From a virus: a stretch of DNA of 23,749 nt. Positions within the stretch are counted from its first letter, which is position 1. Every line of letters begins with the position of its first letter. Location: positions 1 through 23,749 of IMG/VR virus record IMGVR_UViG_3300009620_001332. One strand, written 5' to 3'. This document shows, piece after piece, positions 6,028 through 13,293 of the stretch. The notes under the pieces are model-generated. The model was given only the letters and a program-made list of their open reading frames with translations. It searched no databases and was not told where the DNA came from. The position numbers and the translations under genes are program-made.

Positions 6028-7077
6028 ATGACTGTTAGTACACACACGAGAACGCTAGGCATTACAGGAGCAGAAGCCACTGCAACAGTAACAGTTACTG
6101 ACTATGTGGAACTTAATACAGGCGACAAAGTTAATTTAATCGCTACTGATGGAACTAACTATGATTTTACAAACGGAGACCAAAGCTCGGTAGCTGGCAC
6201 TTGGGAGTCCACCGCAAGCAACGATCAAACTGCTACAAATTTAATGAACGTTATCAACACAGGCAGTGGACCCGCTGGAACCAGATTTTCTGCATCGGTA
6301 GATGGAGCGGTTGTTACCATTACACAGAGTTCCAGCAGCGAGGCCAGCCTCGAAGACGGAAACACAGCGATCACCCTCACGGACACTGCCCCCGCCGGTT
6401 TGACTAAAACAGACTTTACTGGTGGAAGCTCATCGGCAGTAGTTAATGATCGCGGCGTAGTTATGCAAGGCGGAAACATTGCCGGTTCAAAATATACAAA
6501 CAAGAGTATTTTGGATATCGTCAAAGGCGCAGATGAGTACGGTTCAAAGCTTGGTCTAGTTACAGGTACGGCACACAAGGTCGGTCTTGTTGTTGCTCGT
6601 AGCGTAGGAAGTCCCGCGTTTGCCTTCTTCCCGAAGAAGACAGATCGTACTGCTGCTAACTGCACCTTCTTGGCTAGAGGTCTTCAGACGCTGGTCGCTG
6701 GTGCTGCCTCAACAGAAAATATCATGGGAGTCCTCGGTCAGGACCAAGGCGCTCGCGGTATTCATCTTCATACTGACGATCACTACCAGAGGGGAAGCTG
6801 GGCTACGTTGGCATTCAACTTGTTCCGCAATCCTACTGCCGGGGATAACTCCGAAACTACCGGTCTCGTGCAAAGTGATGGAACGGTTAAAACTGGCGCT
6901 ACCAACTATGGCAGTGCTGCTATCTTCCGTAACTTGGCTGACCAAGATAATGCTAGACCAGTCACGAATGTTCCCACACGGGCCATTCCGGGTGAGCTAG
7001 TCTTCTTGGTTGACTTTGCTGATCGTTCAACCAGTGGTGGTAACTTTAAGGATTATTCAGCCATTACAGGCGGGTAA
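6028..7077 (+). CDS. Putative virion structural protein with inserted beta-rich domain (paralogue A)
   Basis: A 349-residue protein with a strong ribosome site. After a short N-terminal MTVSTH segment, residues about 18-130 form a Thr/Ser/Val-rich beta domain. It resembles the small repeats of phage tail and decoration proteins, with features such as DYVELNTGDKV, NYDFTNG, TATNLMNVIN and FTGGSSS. Residues about 135-349 are clearly homologous to the next gene, including HLHTDDHYQRGSWATLAFNL and the C-terminal SGGNF-x-DYSAITGG. Codon use is unusually GC-rich and regular against its neighbours, as in highly expressed proteins. A major or decoration protein of the particle is the best guess. I recognise no named family; capsid versus tail cannot be decided. 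Confidence 0.62.
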   Translation: MTVSTHTRTLGITGAEATATVTVTDYVELNTGDKVNLIATDGTNYDFTNGDQSSVAGTWESTASNDQTATNLMNVINTGSGPAGTRFSASVDGAVVTITQSSSSEASLEDGNTAITLTDTAPAGLTKTDFTGGSSSAVVNDRGVVMQGGNIAGSKYTNKSILDIVKGADEYGSKLGLVTGTAHKVGLVVARSVGSPAFAFFPKKTDRTAANCTFLARGLQTLVAGAASTENIMGVLGQDQGARGIHLHTDDHYQRGSWATLAFNLFRNPTAGDNSETTGLVQSDGTVKTGATNYGSAAIFRNLADQDNARPVTNVPTRAIPGELVFLVDFADRSTSGGNFKDYSAITGG

Positions 7078-7101
7078 TCTTACTTATAAGGAGATTGTAT
7101 T

Positions 7102-7782
7102 ATGACTATTAGTACTCATGTTGGCACAGCAACTGGCTCTGGCGGCGCAGACAATGACGGTGGCGTCATCGCAGGCGCTGGCAATGTCGGTAGTTCAAGA
7201 TGGACAAGCAAAAGCAGCTTGGATCTTGTCAAAGGCGCAGAAGATTATGGCTCAAAGCTTGGTGTATCTACAGGCACAAAATACGTTGTCGGCCTTGCCG
7301 TTGCACGTAGCTTAAATAGTCCCAAGTTTGGCTTTACTCCTAAGAGGTCAGATCGTTCTGCCACCAACTCCACCTTTATGATTAAGGGAGCTTCAACAAA
7401 GGTAGCTAACATTACTTCCTCGGAAAGCATTCTGGGGCTTCTTGGAAGCGACCATAGTGTTCGAAGCCTTCATCTTCATACTGATGATCATTACCAAAGA
7501 GGCTCTTGGGCTACCTTGGCCTTTAACCTCTTTAAAAACCCGACTGCTGGCTCTACCAGCAATCACGGTCTTGTCCAAAGCGATCTTACGGATAAGAGCG
7601 GTGCTACCAATTATGGTACTGCTGCGATCTTCCGCAATATTGCCGATCAGGACAATGCCAGACCGGTTACAAATGTTCCCTCAAGAGCGATTCCGGGTGA
7701 ATTGGTATTCTTGATTGATTTCGTCACTCGCACAACGAGTGGTGGAAACTTCCAAGATTATAGTGCCATCACAGGCGGTTAA
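7102..7782 (+). CDS. Putative virion structural protein, short form (paralogue B)
   Basis: A 226-residue protein with an optimal ribosome site (AAGGAG at about 7089-7094). It aligns over nearly its whole length with the C-terminal two thirds of the preceding protein: LDLVKGAEDYGSKLGVSTGT, RSDRSATNSTFM, HLHTDDHYQRGSWATLAFNL, ATNYGTAAIFRN, DQDNARPVTNVP and DYSAITGG. It lacks the roughly 110-residue beta domain and has instead a Gly/Ala-rich linker (residues 10-30). The pair forms a dicistronic unit ended by the strongest terminator in the window, which suggests high, controlled expression. Probably a repeated particle component; function inferred from context and composition. Confidence 0.6.
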   Translation: MTISTHVGTATGSGGADNDGGVIAGAGNVGSSRWTSKSSLDLVKGAEDYGSKLGVSTGTKYVVGLAVARSLNSPKFGFTPKRSDRSATNSTFMIKGASTKVANITSSESILGLLGSDHSVRSLHLHTDDHYQRGSWATLAFNLFKNPTAGSTSNHGLVQSDLTDKSGATNYGTAAIFRNIADQDNARPVTNVPSRAIPGELVFLIDFVTRTTSGGNFQDYSAITGG

Positions 7783-7800
7783 TCATTGTTGCAGTCACAG

Positions 7801-7836
7801 GGAGGGGACTGCTTTTGCAGTCCCTTCCTTTTTTTC
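7801..7836 (+). terminator. Strong rho-independent terminator after the virion gene pair
   Basis: GGAGGGGACTGC (7801-7812) pairs with GCAGTCCCTTCC (7817-7828) around a TTTT loop: 12 pairs with one G-U, followed by a run of seven Ts. This is the clearest terminator in the window and closes the 6028-7782 unit. Confidence 0.92.
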
Positions 7837-7856
7837 TTTGAAGAAAGAGATAACAA

Positions 7857-8177
7857 ATGGAATCAGACATTCTCTCAATTCCTGTATTAGCCGCAATCGT
7901 TGCTATAGTAATAGGATTAGGAAAGGTTATTGAGGTTCTCATTTTAAAAGCGGTTCCTTCAAAGTCAGTTTTGATGGATGATGAAAGAGGCTGGATGCAA
8001 CATACTTACAAGATAATCTCTCGTCAGGATTCCGATGGAACGCCGTTAGTTTACGTTCCTAGGAGTTGGGCAGAAACTCAAAAAGATATGCAACAAGTGA
8101 TGATACAAATCGTTAATGATCAACGAAGAATCGCTGATATTCTAGACAGAATAGATAAAAAGCTAGAGGATAAATAA
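7857..8177 (+). CDS. Single-TM protein with C-terminal coiled coil
   Basis: A 106-residue protein. Residues about 6-30 (LSIPVLAAIVAIVIGLGKVI) form one membrane segment. The rest is soluble, with a beta-like middle (GTPLVYVPRSW) and a C-terminal helix (about 75-105, MQQVMIQIVNDQRRIADILD) with coiled-coil spacing. It lies directly after the terminator and two bases before a peptidoglycan-hydrolase-like gene. A lysis role (holin or spanin-like helper) or a scaffold for the membrane proteins that follow is plausible from position. No holin family is recognised with certainty. Confidence 0.5.
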   Translation: MESDILSIPVLAAIVAIVIGLGKVIEVLILKAVPSKSVLMDDERGWMQHTYKIISRQDSDGTPLVYVPRSWAETQKDMQQVMIQIVNDQRRIADILDRIDKKLEDK

Positions 8178-8179
8178 TA

Positions 8180-8860
8180 ATGATCTTAGTCCCTTACCAT
8201 GAAGCTAAGCAACACATCCGAGAAGCAGACGTACTCTTGTTTCGTGGTAAGGGACTATCTAGCTGGTTAATCAAACGGTATGGTAGCGGGGTTCATAGTC
8301 ATGCTGGCGTAGCTCACTGGGACGGCGAAAGACTGGCAAATGGGGAGATGGCTGGAGACGGCGGTCATTTACAGTGTGTGGAATTCAGAGAGTTTAAAGG
8401 TGGCAGGGCTGTTTCTATGAAAAGTCAGGTAGAAACTCACCCAGACAATATAGACGTTTTTAGAGCCGCCTCTCCCGTTGGATACTCTAATTTTTCTGCT
8501 TGGCCTGAAAACAAAGAGAAGAGATCAATAAAAATTGATTATAGCGAAGAAAAGATACAAAACCCTTTTACGCCAAGAGATATTACCGATGTCATGATAA
8601 ATCTAACAGGATTACCATACGGATGGAAAAATATATGGAAATTAGCAAGACACTATCTGCCATTTTGTAGGCTAGCGCCACAAAACATCAAGGATGATGA
8701 TCCCATGAATGTTTTTGTATGCAGTACGGCAGTAGCTTATGCTTATCGACAAGCATACATAGATCCTGTACCATATTTGGCAGACTCGGCTGTTATGCCC
8801 GCTGATTTGGCTAGGTCGGCACTCTTTAAATATCAATTCACCATAAGTAAGGACTGGTAG
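8180..8860 (+). CDS. YiiX-like / permuted NlpC-P60 papain-fold hydrolase
   Basis: A 226-residue protein matching the circularly permuted NlpC/P60 group (YiiX/YaeF-like). Near the N-terminus, ADVLLFRGKGLSSWLIKRYG is followed by HSHAGVAHWDG (H39/H41), which supplies the catalytic histidine. The nucleophile lies late in the chain, in FVCSTAVAYAY (C181), at the start of a long helix. This histidine-before-cysteine order is the signature of the permuted group, opposite to classical NlpC/P60 enzymes. Members cleave amide or thioester bonds of peptidoglycan peptides or lipids. Next to a membrane protein and two exported proteases, it could act as an endolysin-like enzyme or a particle-borne hydrolase. 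The substrate is not known; no signal peptide is seen. Confidence 0.68.
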   Translation: MILVPYHEAKQHIREADVLLFRGKGLSSWLIKRYGSGVHSHAGVAHWDGERLANGEMAGDGGHLQCVEFREFKGGRAVSMKSQVETHPDNIDVFRAASPVGYSNFSAWPENKEKRSIKIDYSEEKIQNPFTPRDITDVMINLTGLPYGWKNIWKLARHYLPFCRLAPQNIKDDDPMNVFVCSTAVAYAYRQAYIDPVPYLADSAVMPADLARSALFKYQFTISKDW

Positions 8861-8862
8861 CC

Positions 8863-10911
8863 ATGAAAAAACTAATGCAAGCTTTAGTTTTGGGGCTGGT
8901 TTTATACTTCCCATCTTTGGGATTTGCTCAGCCGCTTACGATGGACGAGGCTTTGGAAGGAGTATGCAGGGTTACTACTAGAGGTTCCGCAGGCAGCGGG
9001 ACCGTATTTCAGGAAGACGAGGATAAATATTATGTTCTGACTAACGGACATGTGGTTGGTAGATCTAAAAGAGGTCATTTAGAATTCTTTCAAGACGGCT
9101 ACAAATCTGCCATGATCCCATTCAGAACAGAATATTCTGAATATAAAGAAGGCACCGCTCTAGACTTAGCAATTGTGTCTGTTAAAAAGAAGTATTTTGG
9201 TAGATTCCCTCCTAGAGTAATACCTCTTGCTCCGAAAGGGACAGAGATAAAAGCTAACGATTTAGTTATAGCTGGAGGGTGTCCTTCTGCTCAGTGGGCT
9301 ACCGCATGGAAGGGTAGAGTCCTTAGAAACGCAGGGGCTACCGTAAGCTTTAATGCTGCGCCCCTTGGTGGTCAGTCTGGAAGCGGCGTTCTTGTCCTTG
9401 TCAAAGATGACAAAGGAGAGAGTCATACTAGACTAGGTATCCTTCTAGCTTGGAGAATAGGAGACGGCGCATGGACAGATGATGGGCCAAACGACTATGG
9501 TGCTGGCTTATCTCTAAGACAGATCTACGAAATAATGGAGGGAAATGGTCAAGGCCATCCCATAGAAGCTTCTTATAGCATTGTTGCCGATAAAGAGGTC
9601 AAGTCCAGTAAGCCAGAGCGCCTTAACAAGCTCTGTCCACAATGTGGACGTAAAATTGAAGACCATGTCGTCATTCCCTATAAAGGGGGTCTTAGAAAGA
9701 CCACTAAGGGTGAGTTTATGTTTTGCCCCGAGCTTAAGTTTCCAGATGGCGGCATCGCAGATACTGCTAAATACTATGGGGGTATAAGAGTTGGCGAACT
9801 ATACGATAGTAATGGCTTATTCCCTTGGTGTCCTTGGGGTAATAGCCCTCCAAATCCAAACCCTCCCCCTAACCCACCAGACGGCGGCGGAAACGGTGAT
9901 GGGTGGAATGGTTGGCCCGGTAGACCAGACCCCGGTGGCCCCGTAGATCCTCCTACAGATTTTGAAAAGGAGCGTCAGGAATACCTTGATAAGATTTCAG
10001 GACTACAGGAAAAACTGACCAACCTCGAAAATATGTCTGATAGCGTTCAAGCTGAATTACAAACAAAACTAAATAGTTTGGAATCTTTATCTGAAGGTCT
10101 TAAAGCGGAACTTGGTGGAACAAACAGCAATCTTTTAGAGGCGCAAAACGCGGTTAACGGTTTGAGAGATCTCTTAGGGGCTGTCGAGGGACAAAAGGAT
10201 TCTCTAAAATCTAAAATAGGCGTCCTAGTGGGAACAATTGACGCAAGAGATGCACAGATATCAGATTTAGAGGCTAACAGTGGCCACTACATGGACGATT
10301 ATACCGGCGGTAATGGCAATAGCGTAGAAAATGTCAGCTTTACGCTTGGTGGTATGAGTCTAGGCATGCTGGCTCTTAAATACGGAGTTCCTTTCCTTCT
10401 AAACAGGAGACGACGAAAAAAGAAAAACGGAAAAAACATTGACAAAGATGATGAAGAGGGGTATGATAATGATACAAGACCATCTACACCGCAGTCTGCC
10501 GTAGATGACGACTGCAATAACTGTGATGGTTCTCATACACACGTCCATGAACATATTCATAAGCACCGGCACGAGAACGAATACGTTATGCCGCTAGATG
10601 AATTGCCAGAAGCTCCGAGAGCTACAGAAGATATTGATGATAGAACTGGTAAACATGGACTAAATCCGGGGTTTGTTCCTTATGGATTTCCTGTGAGCGA
10701 ACCTTATCATCAACAACCAGTTGCTATGCAAGGATTGCCACCGCAATTTTTGAATGTACCGTTCAGCACACGGAAACAAGCTACTGCTGAACAGATCATG
10801 ACGGTATTTGGAGAATTAGTAAATGAATACCAAAACGATCAAACGATGACAATGAGACAAGTTGACACATTGATACGTCATAGACTTAAACAGAAATTTA
10901 ACATAGAATAA
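8863..10911 (+). CDS. Membrane-anchored trypsin-like serine protease, multi-domain
   Basis: A 682-residue protein. Residues 1-22 are a Sec signal peptide with a likely cut after GFA. Residues about 30-230 form a chymotrypsin-fold (S1-type) protease with the triad H63 (TNGHVV), D101 (LDLAIV) and S172 (GGQSGSG). A putative zinc-binding unit follows: C258 and C261 (CPQC), C288 (FCPE), with C323 a possible fourth ligand. Then come a Pro/Gly-rich linker (about 327-365), a coiled coil (about 367-470), one membrane segment (about 492-510) and a stop-transfer run of Arg/Lys. The tail (about 515-682) is acidic, with a His-rich patch (558-573) and a C-terminal helical segment. Expected topology is protease outside, tail in the cytoplasm. 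No PDZ domain is seen. The call as protease is firm; its substrate is not. Confidence 0.82.
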   Translation: MKKLMQALVLGLVLYFPSLGFAQPLTMDEALEGVCRVTTRGSAGSGTVFQEDEDKYYVLTNGHVVGRSKRGHLEFFQDGYKSAMIPFRTEYSEYKEGTALDLAIVSVKKKYFGRFPPRVIPLAPKGTEIKANDLVIAGGCPSAQWATAWKGRVLRNAGATVSFNAAPLGGQSGSGVLVLVKDDKGESHTRLGILLAWRIGDGAWTDDGPNDYGAGLSLRQIYEIMEGNGQGHPIEASYSIVADKEVKSSKPERLNKLCPQCGRKIEDHVVIPYKGGLRKTTKGEFMFCPELKFPDGGIADTAKYYGGIRVGELYDSNGLFPWCPWGNSPPNPNPPPNPPDGGGNGDGWNGWPGRPDPGGPVDPPTDFEKERQEYLDKISGLQEKLTNLENMSDSVQAELQTKLNSLESLSEGLKAELGGTNSNLLEAQNAVNGLRDLLGAVEGQKDSLKSKIGVLVGTIDARDAQISDLEANSGHYMDDYTGGNGNSVENVSFTLGGMSLGMLALKYGVPFLLNRRRRKKKNGKNIDKDDEEGYDNDTRPSTPQSAVDDDCNNCDGSHTHVHEHIHKHRHENEYVMPLDELPEAPRATEDIDDRTGKHGLNPGFVPYGFPVSEPYHQQPVAMQGLPPQFLNVPFSTRKQATAEQIMTVFGELVNEYQNDQTMTMRQVDTLIRHRLKQKFNIE

Positions 10912-10923
10912 GTGGAGGCAAAA

Positions 10924-11724
10924 ATGCCAGAAGTAAATGAAAACTTAGTTATCCCTACTCACGATGCAATTCTTCCTTACATGTTTGAGGGAGTAAAGTG
11001 GGCTATTCCTAATGTTGGCGACAACAAGGAAACCCACAACATGGCAATTGCTCGCCTGTTTGAAAAGATTGGTGAGCATCTACAAGCATTTTCAGTGCGT
11101 ACTGATTGCTTTGTCCCCGGTCCTCCTACACTGTCTGCTGTCAAGCATCATCACAACATGTTTGTCCGTTTGTGCAACTTAATTGACACAAATACAAAGC
11201 CAGATAACATGGAAAGACTTGAAGCTCATCATATCACACATGAGCGTAGAGCTTTCAAGATTTATCCGATTCGTTATTTCGATGTCAAGAATGACTACTG
11301 CCGTCGATGGATCGAGCTTTGTCTTCAGGGCTTGAGTGATATGGCTCAGCTTTCTGAGAATACTTGGGCCAATGACTGGAGTGTCCAGACTGGCAAAGAG
11401 ATGAAAAAGCTTTTCCGTGAAGCTTACCGTCTTATGGCTGTTGAGTTGTTTAGGGTTCCCGTCATTGAAGCTCACTCAGTGTTTGATGAAGAAAACTCCT
11501 TCTATCTGACAAAAGAGCATTTCGATGGTTATGATGTCAGTCATATTCCAACAATCGAGTGGATTAAGCATCCTGCTCTCGGTAGCGAATTCACAGAAGA
11601 CGAACTTCGTCCAATTTCAACTCCTAACGTTCCGGTGGCACCCGGTGTTGCAGAGAACGAAGGCAATACGCCCCAGCGTGAGCTAGAGCGTAGAATGCAA
11701 GGTGGCGGCGAAGTAGTCAACTAG
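10924..11724 (+). CDS. Conserved-looking hypothetical protein, probably abundant
   Basis: A 266-residue protein. ATG 10924 is preferred over GTG 10912 because GGAGG (10914-10918) then sits five bases upstream. It is a soluble, mostly helical protein with many His and Trp residues (e.g. VKHHHNMF and LEAHHITHERR), ending in a Pro/Val-rich and Gly/Glu-rich tail. Codon use is GC-richer and more regular than the flanking protease genes, like the virion pair at 6028-7782, suggesting high expression. It is closed by a terminator at 11743-11784 and lies between the two exported proteases, so it could be a particle protein or a protease partner. No family is recognised. Confidence 0.55.
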   Translation: MPEVNENLVIPTHDAILPYMFEGVKWAIPNVGDNKETHNMAIARLFEKIGEHLQAFSVRTDCFVPGPPTLSAVKHHHNMFVRLCNLIDTNTKPDNMERLEAHHITHERRAFKIYPIRYFDVKNDYCRRWIELCLQGLSDMAQLSENTWANDWSVQTGKEMKKLFREAYRLMAVELFRVPVIEAHSVFDEENSFYLTKEHFDGYDVSHIPTIEWIKHPALGSEFTEDELRPISTPNVPVAPGVAENEGNTPQRELERRMQGGGEVVN

Positions 11725-11742
11725 CGTGTCAATTATCCAGCT

Positions 11743-11784
11743 AGGGGGTCTGGGGTAGATAAAACAAAACCCCCTTTTTATTCT
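11743..11784 (+). terminator. Rho-independent terminator with GC-rich stem
   Basis: AGGGGGT (11743-11749) pairs with ACCCCCT (11769-11775), followed by a T-rich tail (TTTTTATTCTTTT). An internal GGGGT at about 11752-11756 could compete for the same ACCCC partner, giving a shorter hairpin. It follows the stop at 11724. Confidence 0.75.
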
Positions 11785-11810
11785 TTTACAAGACATTAAG
11801 GAAGGAATCG

Positions 11811-12752
11811 ATGAAAAAAGCAATCTTGAGTTCTATTCTACTTCTTCTTATATTCTCCGCTCCCTTGCTAGGGAATGACAAACAGCTTTACCAACACCTA
11901 CAAGATGTATCTGTTACGGTAAAGTCTGGCTTCGGAGAAGGTTCTGGAGTAATTTTTACTCGAACCATTCCCATTACTAAAATTCAACCACCCGAACTAG
12001 GTAAACCTCTTACGGTAAAGGTAAACTTCGTGTGGACAGCGGCTCATGTTGTAGATGGTCTCCGTTCCGTTAGGACAACAATCAAGGATGGGCGATCAGT
12101 AAAGATTGTTGAATTTAAAGATGCTCAAATCGTCCAAGAATTAGTCGAAGATGGCCGTCGTGTTGGTGAGTTCAAGATGGAAGCCAAGGTTATCAAATAT
12201 AGCGATTCCGAAAACGGGGAAGACTTGGCCCTTCTAATGATTAGGAAGAAGGGTTTTATTGACAAGTCAGTCACCTTCTTTAAGGCTGAAGGTAAACCTG
12301 TGCCTATTGGTACTGAATTATATCATGTAGGCTCATTATTAGGACAAACTGGCTCAAATTCGATGACGCGAGGAATTTGTTCTCAAGTTGGAAGAGTTCT
12401 TGACTTGGGGGCGGGTGGTGGTGTAATATTTGACCAGACAACCGTTACGGCTTTCCCCGGATCAAGCGGGGGTGGAGTTTTTCTCAGCGAGAGGTCTGGC
12501 AAAGATGCGGGTCAGTACGTTGGAATGCTTGTCAGAGGCGCTGGAGAAACATTCAACCTAATTGTTCCAATTCGTAGGATGCGAGCTTATGCTGAAAAAG
12601 AAGGCATCTTGTGGGCTATCGATTCAGATCATCCCGTCCCTGCCCTAAAAGAAATTACGGAGTTGTCAATTGAAGGTGGATCATCAAAGAACAAAACCGG
12701 AAAGAGTATCTTGACCAAAGATAGTGTCAAGTTTCCCACGCTACTTAAATAA
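11811..12752 (+). CDS. Secreted trypsin-like serine protease
   Basis: A 313-residue protein with a strong ribosome site (AAGGAAGGA) and an N-terminal signal peptide (residues 1-21, MKK then a leucine-rich core, ending near LLGND). The chymotrypsin-fold triad is H79 (TAAHVVD), D138 (EDLALL) and S219 (PGSSGGGV). The histidine motif is preceded by a long insertion (about 40-70). A C-terminal Ser/Lys-rich tail (about 285-313) has no membrane segment, unlike the first protease. The similarity to HtrA/DegP-type peptidases is limited to the catalytic domain; no PDZ domain is present. Probably acts in the periplasm or outside the cell, or is packaged. It is followed nine bases later by a two-TM gene. 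Substrate unknown. Confidence 0.82.
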   Translation: MKKAILSSILLLLIFSAPLLGNDKQLYQHLQDVSVTVKSGFGEGSGVIFTRTIPITKIQPPELGKPLTVKVNFVWTAAHVVDGLRSVRTTIKDGRSVKIVEFKDAQIVQELVEDGRRVGEFKMEAKVIKYSDSENGEDLALLMIRKKGFIDKSVTFFKAEGKPVPIGTELYHVGSLLGQTGSNSMTRGICSQVGRVLDLGAGGGVIFDQTTVTAFPGSSGGGVFLSERSGKDAGQYVGMLVRGAGETFNLIVPIRRMRAYAEKEGILWAIDSDHPVPALKEITELSIEGGSSKNKTGKSILTKDSVKFPTLLK

Positions 12753-12761
12753 AGGATAGCA

Positions 12762-12989
12762 ATGTTTAAGAAGATTTTTGATTGGTACATGGAACAAAAA
12801 ATGAGTTACATACTGTTATCTATCTACCTTGTGGCGGCTATTACGGCGACCCTCGGTATACCGGGGCGTGAAGGATTGGTTCTTTGGGCTTGGGGCACTG
12901 GAGCAACTTTAATACTCGGTCCTTGGATGTGGTCCCTTAATAGGATTAACAAACAAACGACAGGAAAGAATCTCTGGGACAATGGATAA
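12762..12989 (+). CDS. Small two-TM membrane protein
   Basis: A 75-residue protein with AAAGGA upstream of ATG 12762. It has two hydrophobic segments (about residues 14-34, SYILLSIYLVAAITATLG, and 38-59, with WAWGTGATLILGP) joined by a short GREG turn, with a charged tail (NRINKQTTGKN). This size and topology resemble class II holins, but no family is recognised. It overlaps the thioredoxin-fold gene by 8 nt, so the two are likely translated together and the membrane protein may act with it. Confidence 0.5.
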   Translation: MFKKIFDWYMEQKMSYILLSIYLVAAITATLGIPGREGLVLWAWGTGATLILGPWMWSLNRINKQTTGKNLWDNG

Positions 12990-13293
12990 AAAAGATCTTC
13001 AGGTAGTAGTTTTTGTAACTAGCTGGTGTCCTCATTGCAAGAACATGAAAGATTCTGTGTGGACTGACCAGACCGTTCTTGAGTCGGTTAAGCCATATTT
13101 CGAAGGCATACCAGCTATTGTCCCGGTTGATAAACCCGGAAATGAATACTTATCTCAGCAGTTTAATATTGAAGTGTTTCCAACCGTAGTCATTATGGAC
13201 GAATCTCGTAAGGTACTTAGACGTGCAAAAAACATGACTAAAGAAGAAACCATAAAGTTTTTGGAAGAAACTGATAACGATGACAATCAGTAA
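12982..13293 (+). CDS. Thioredoxin-fold protein (CPHC active site)
   Basis: A 103-residue protein. VVFVTSWCPHCKNM contains the redox motif C16-P-H-C19, the DsbA-type sequence. The cis-proline loop is VFPTVV with P67. A short strand/helix end (ESRKVLRRAKNMTKEE) completes a one-domain thioredoxin fold. No signal peptide is present, so cytoplasmic activity is likely unless it is exported otherwise. It overlaps the genes on both sides (8 nt and 14 nt). Phage thioredoxins or glutaredoxins commonly reduce ribonucleotide reductase, and a NrdJ with a C-terminal Cys pair is encoded downstream, so a role as its reductant is possible. Disulfide chemistry for the secreted proteins is an alternative. Confidence 0.78.
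   Translation: MDKKDLQVVVFVTSWCPHCKNMKDSVWTDQTVLESVKPYFEGIPAIVPVDKPGNEYLSQQFNIEVFPTVVIMDESRKVLRRAKNMTKEETIKFLEETDNDDNQ

Noticed and set aside
6225-6665. 146-residue open frame on the minus strand
   Set aside because: It lies wholly inside the virion gene 6028-7077, whose regular codon use keeps the antisense frame open; there is no ribosome site and the product lacks a recognisable pattern.
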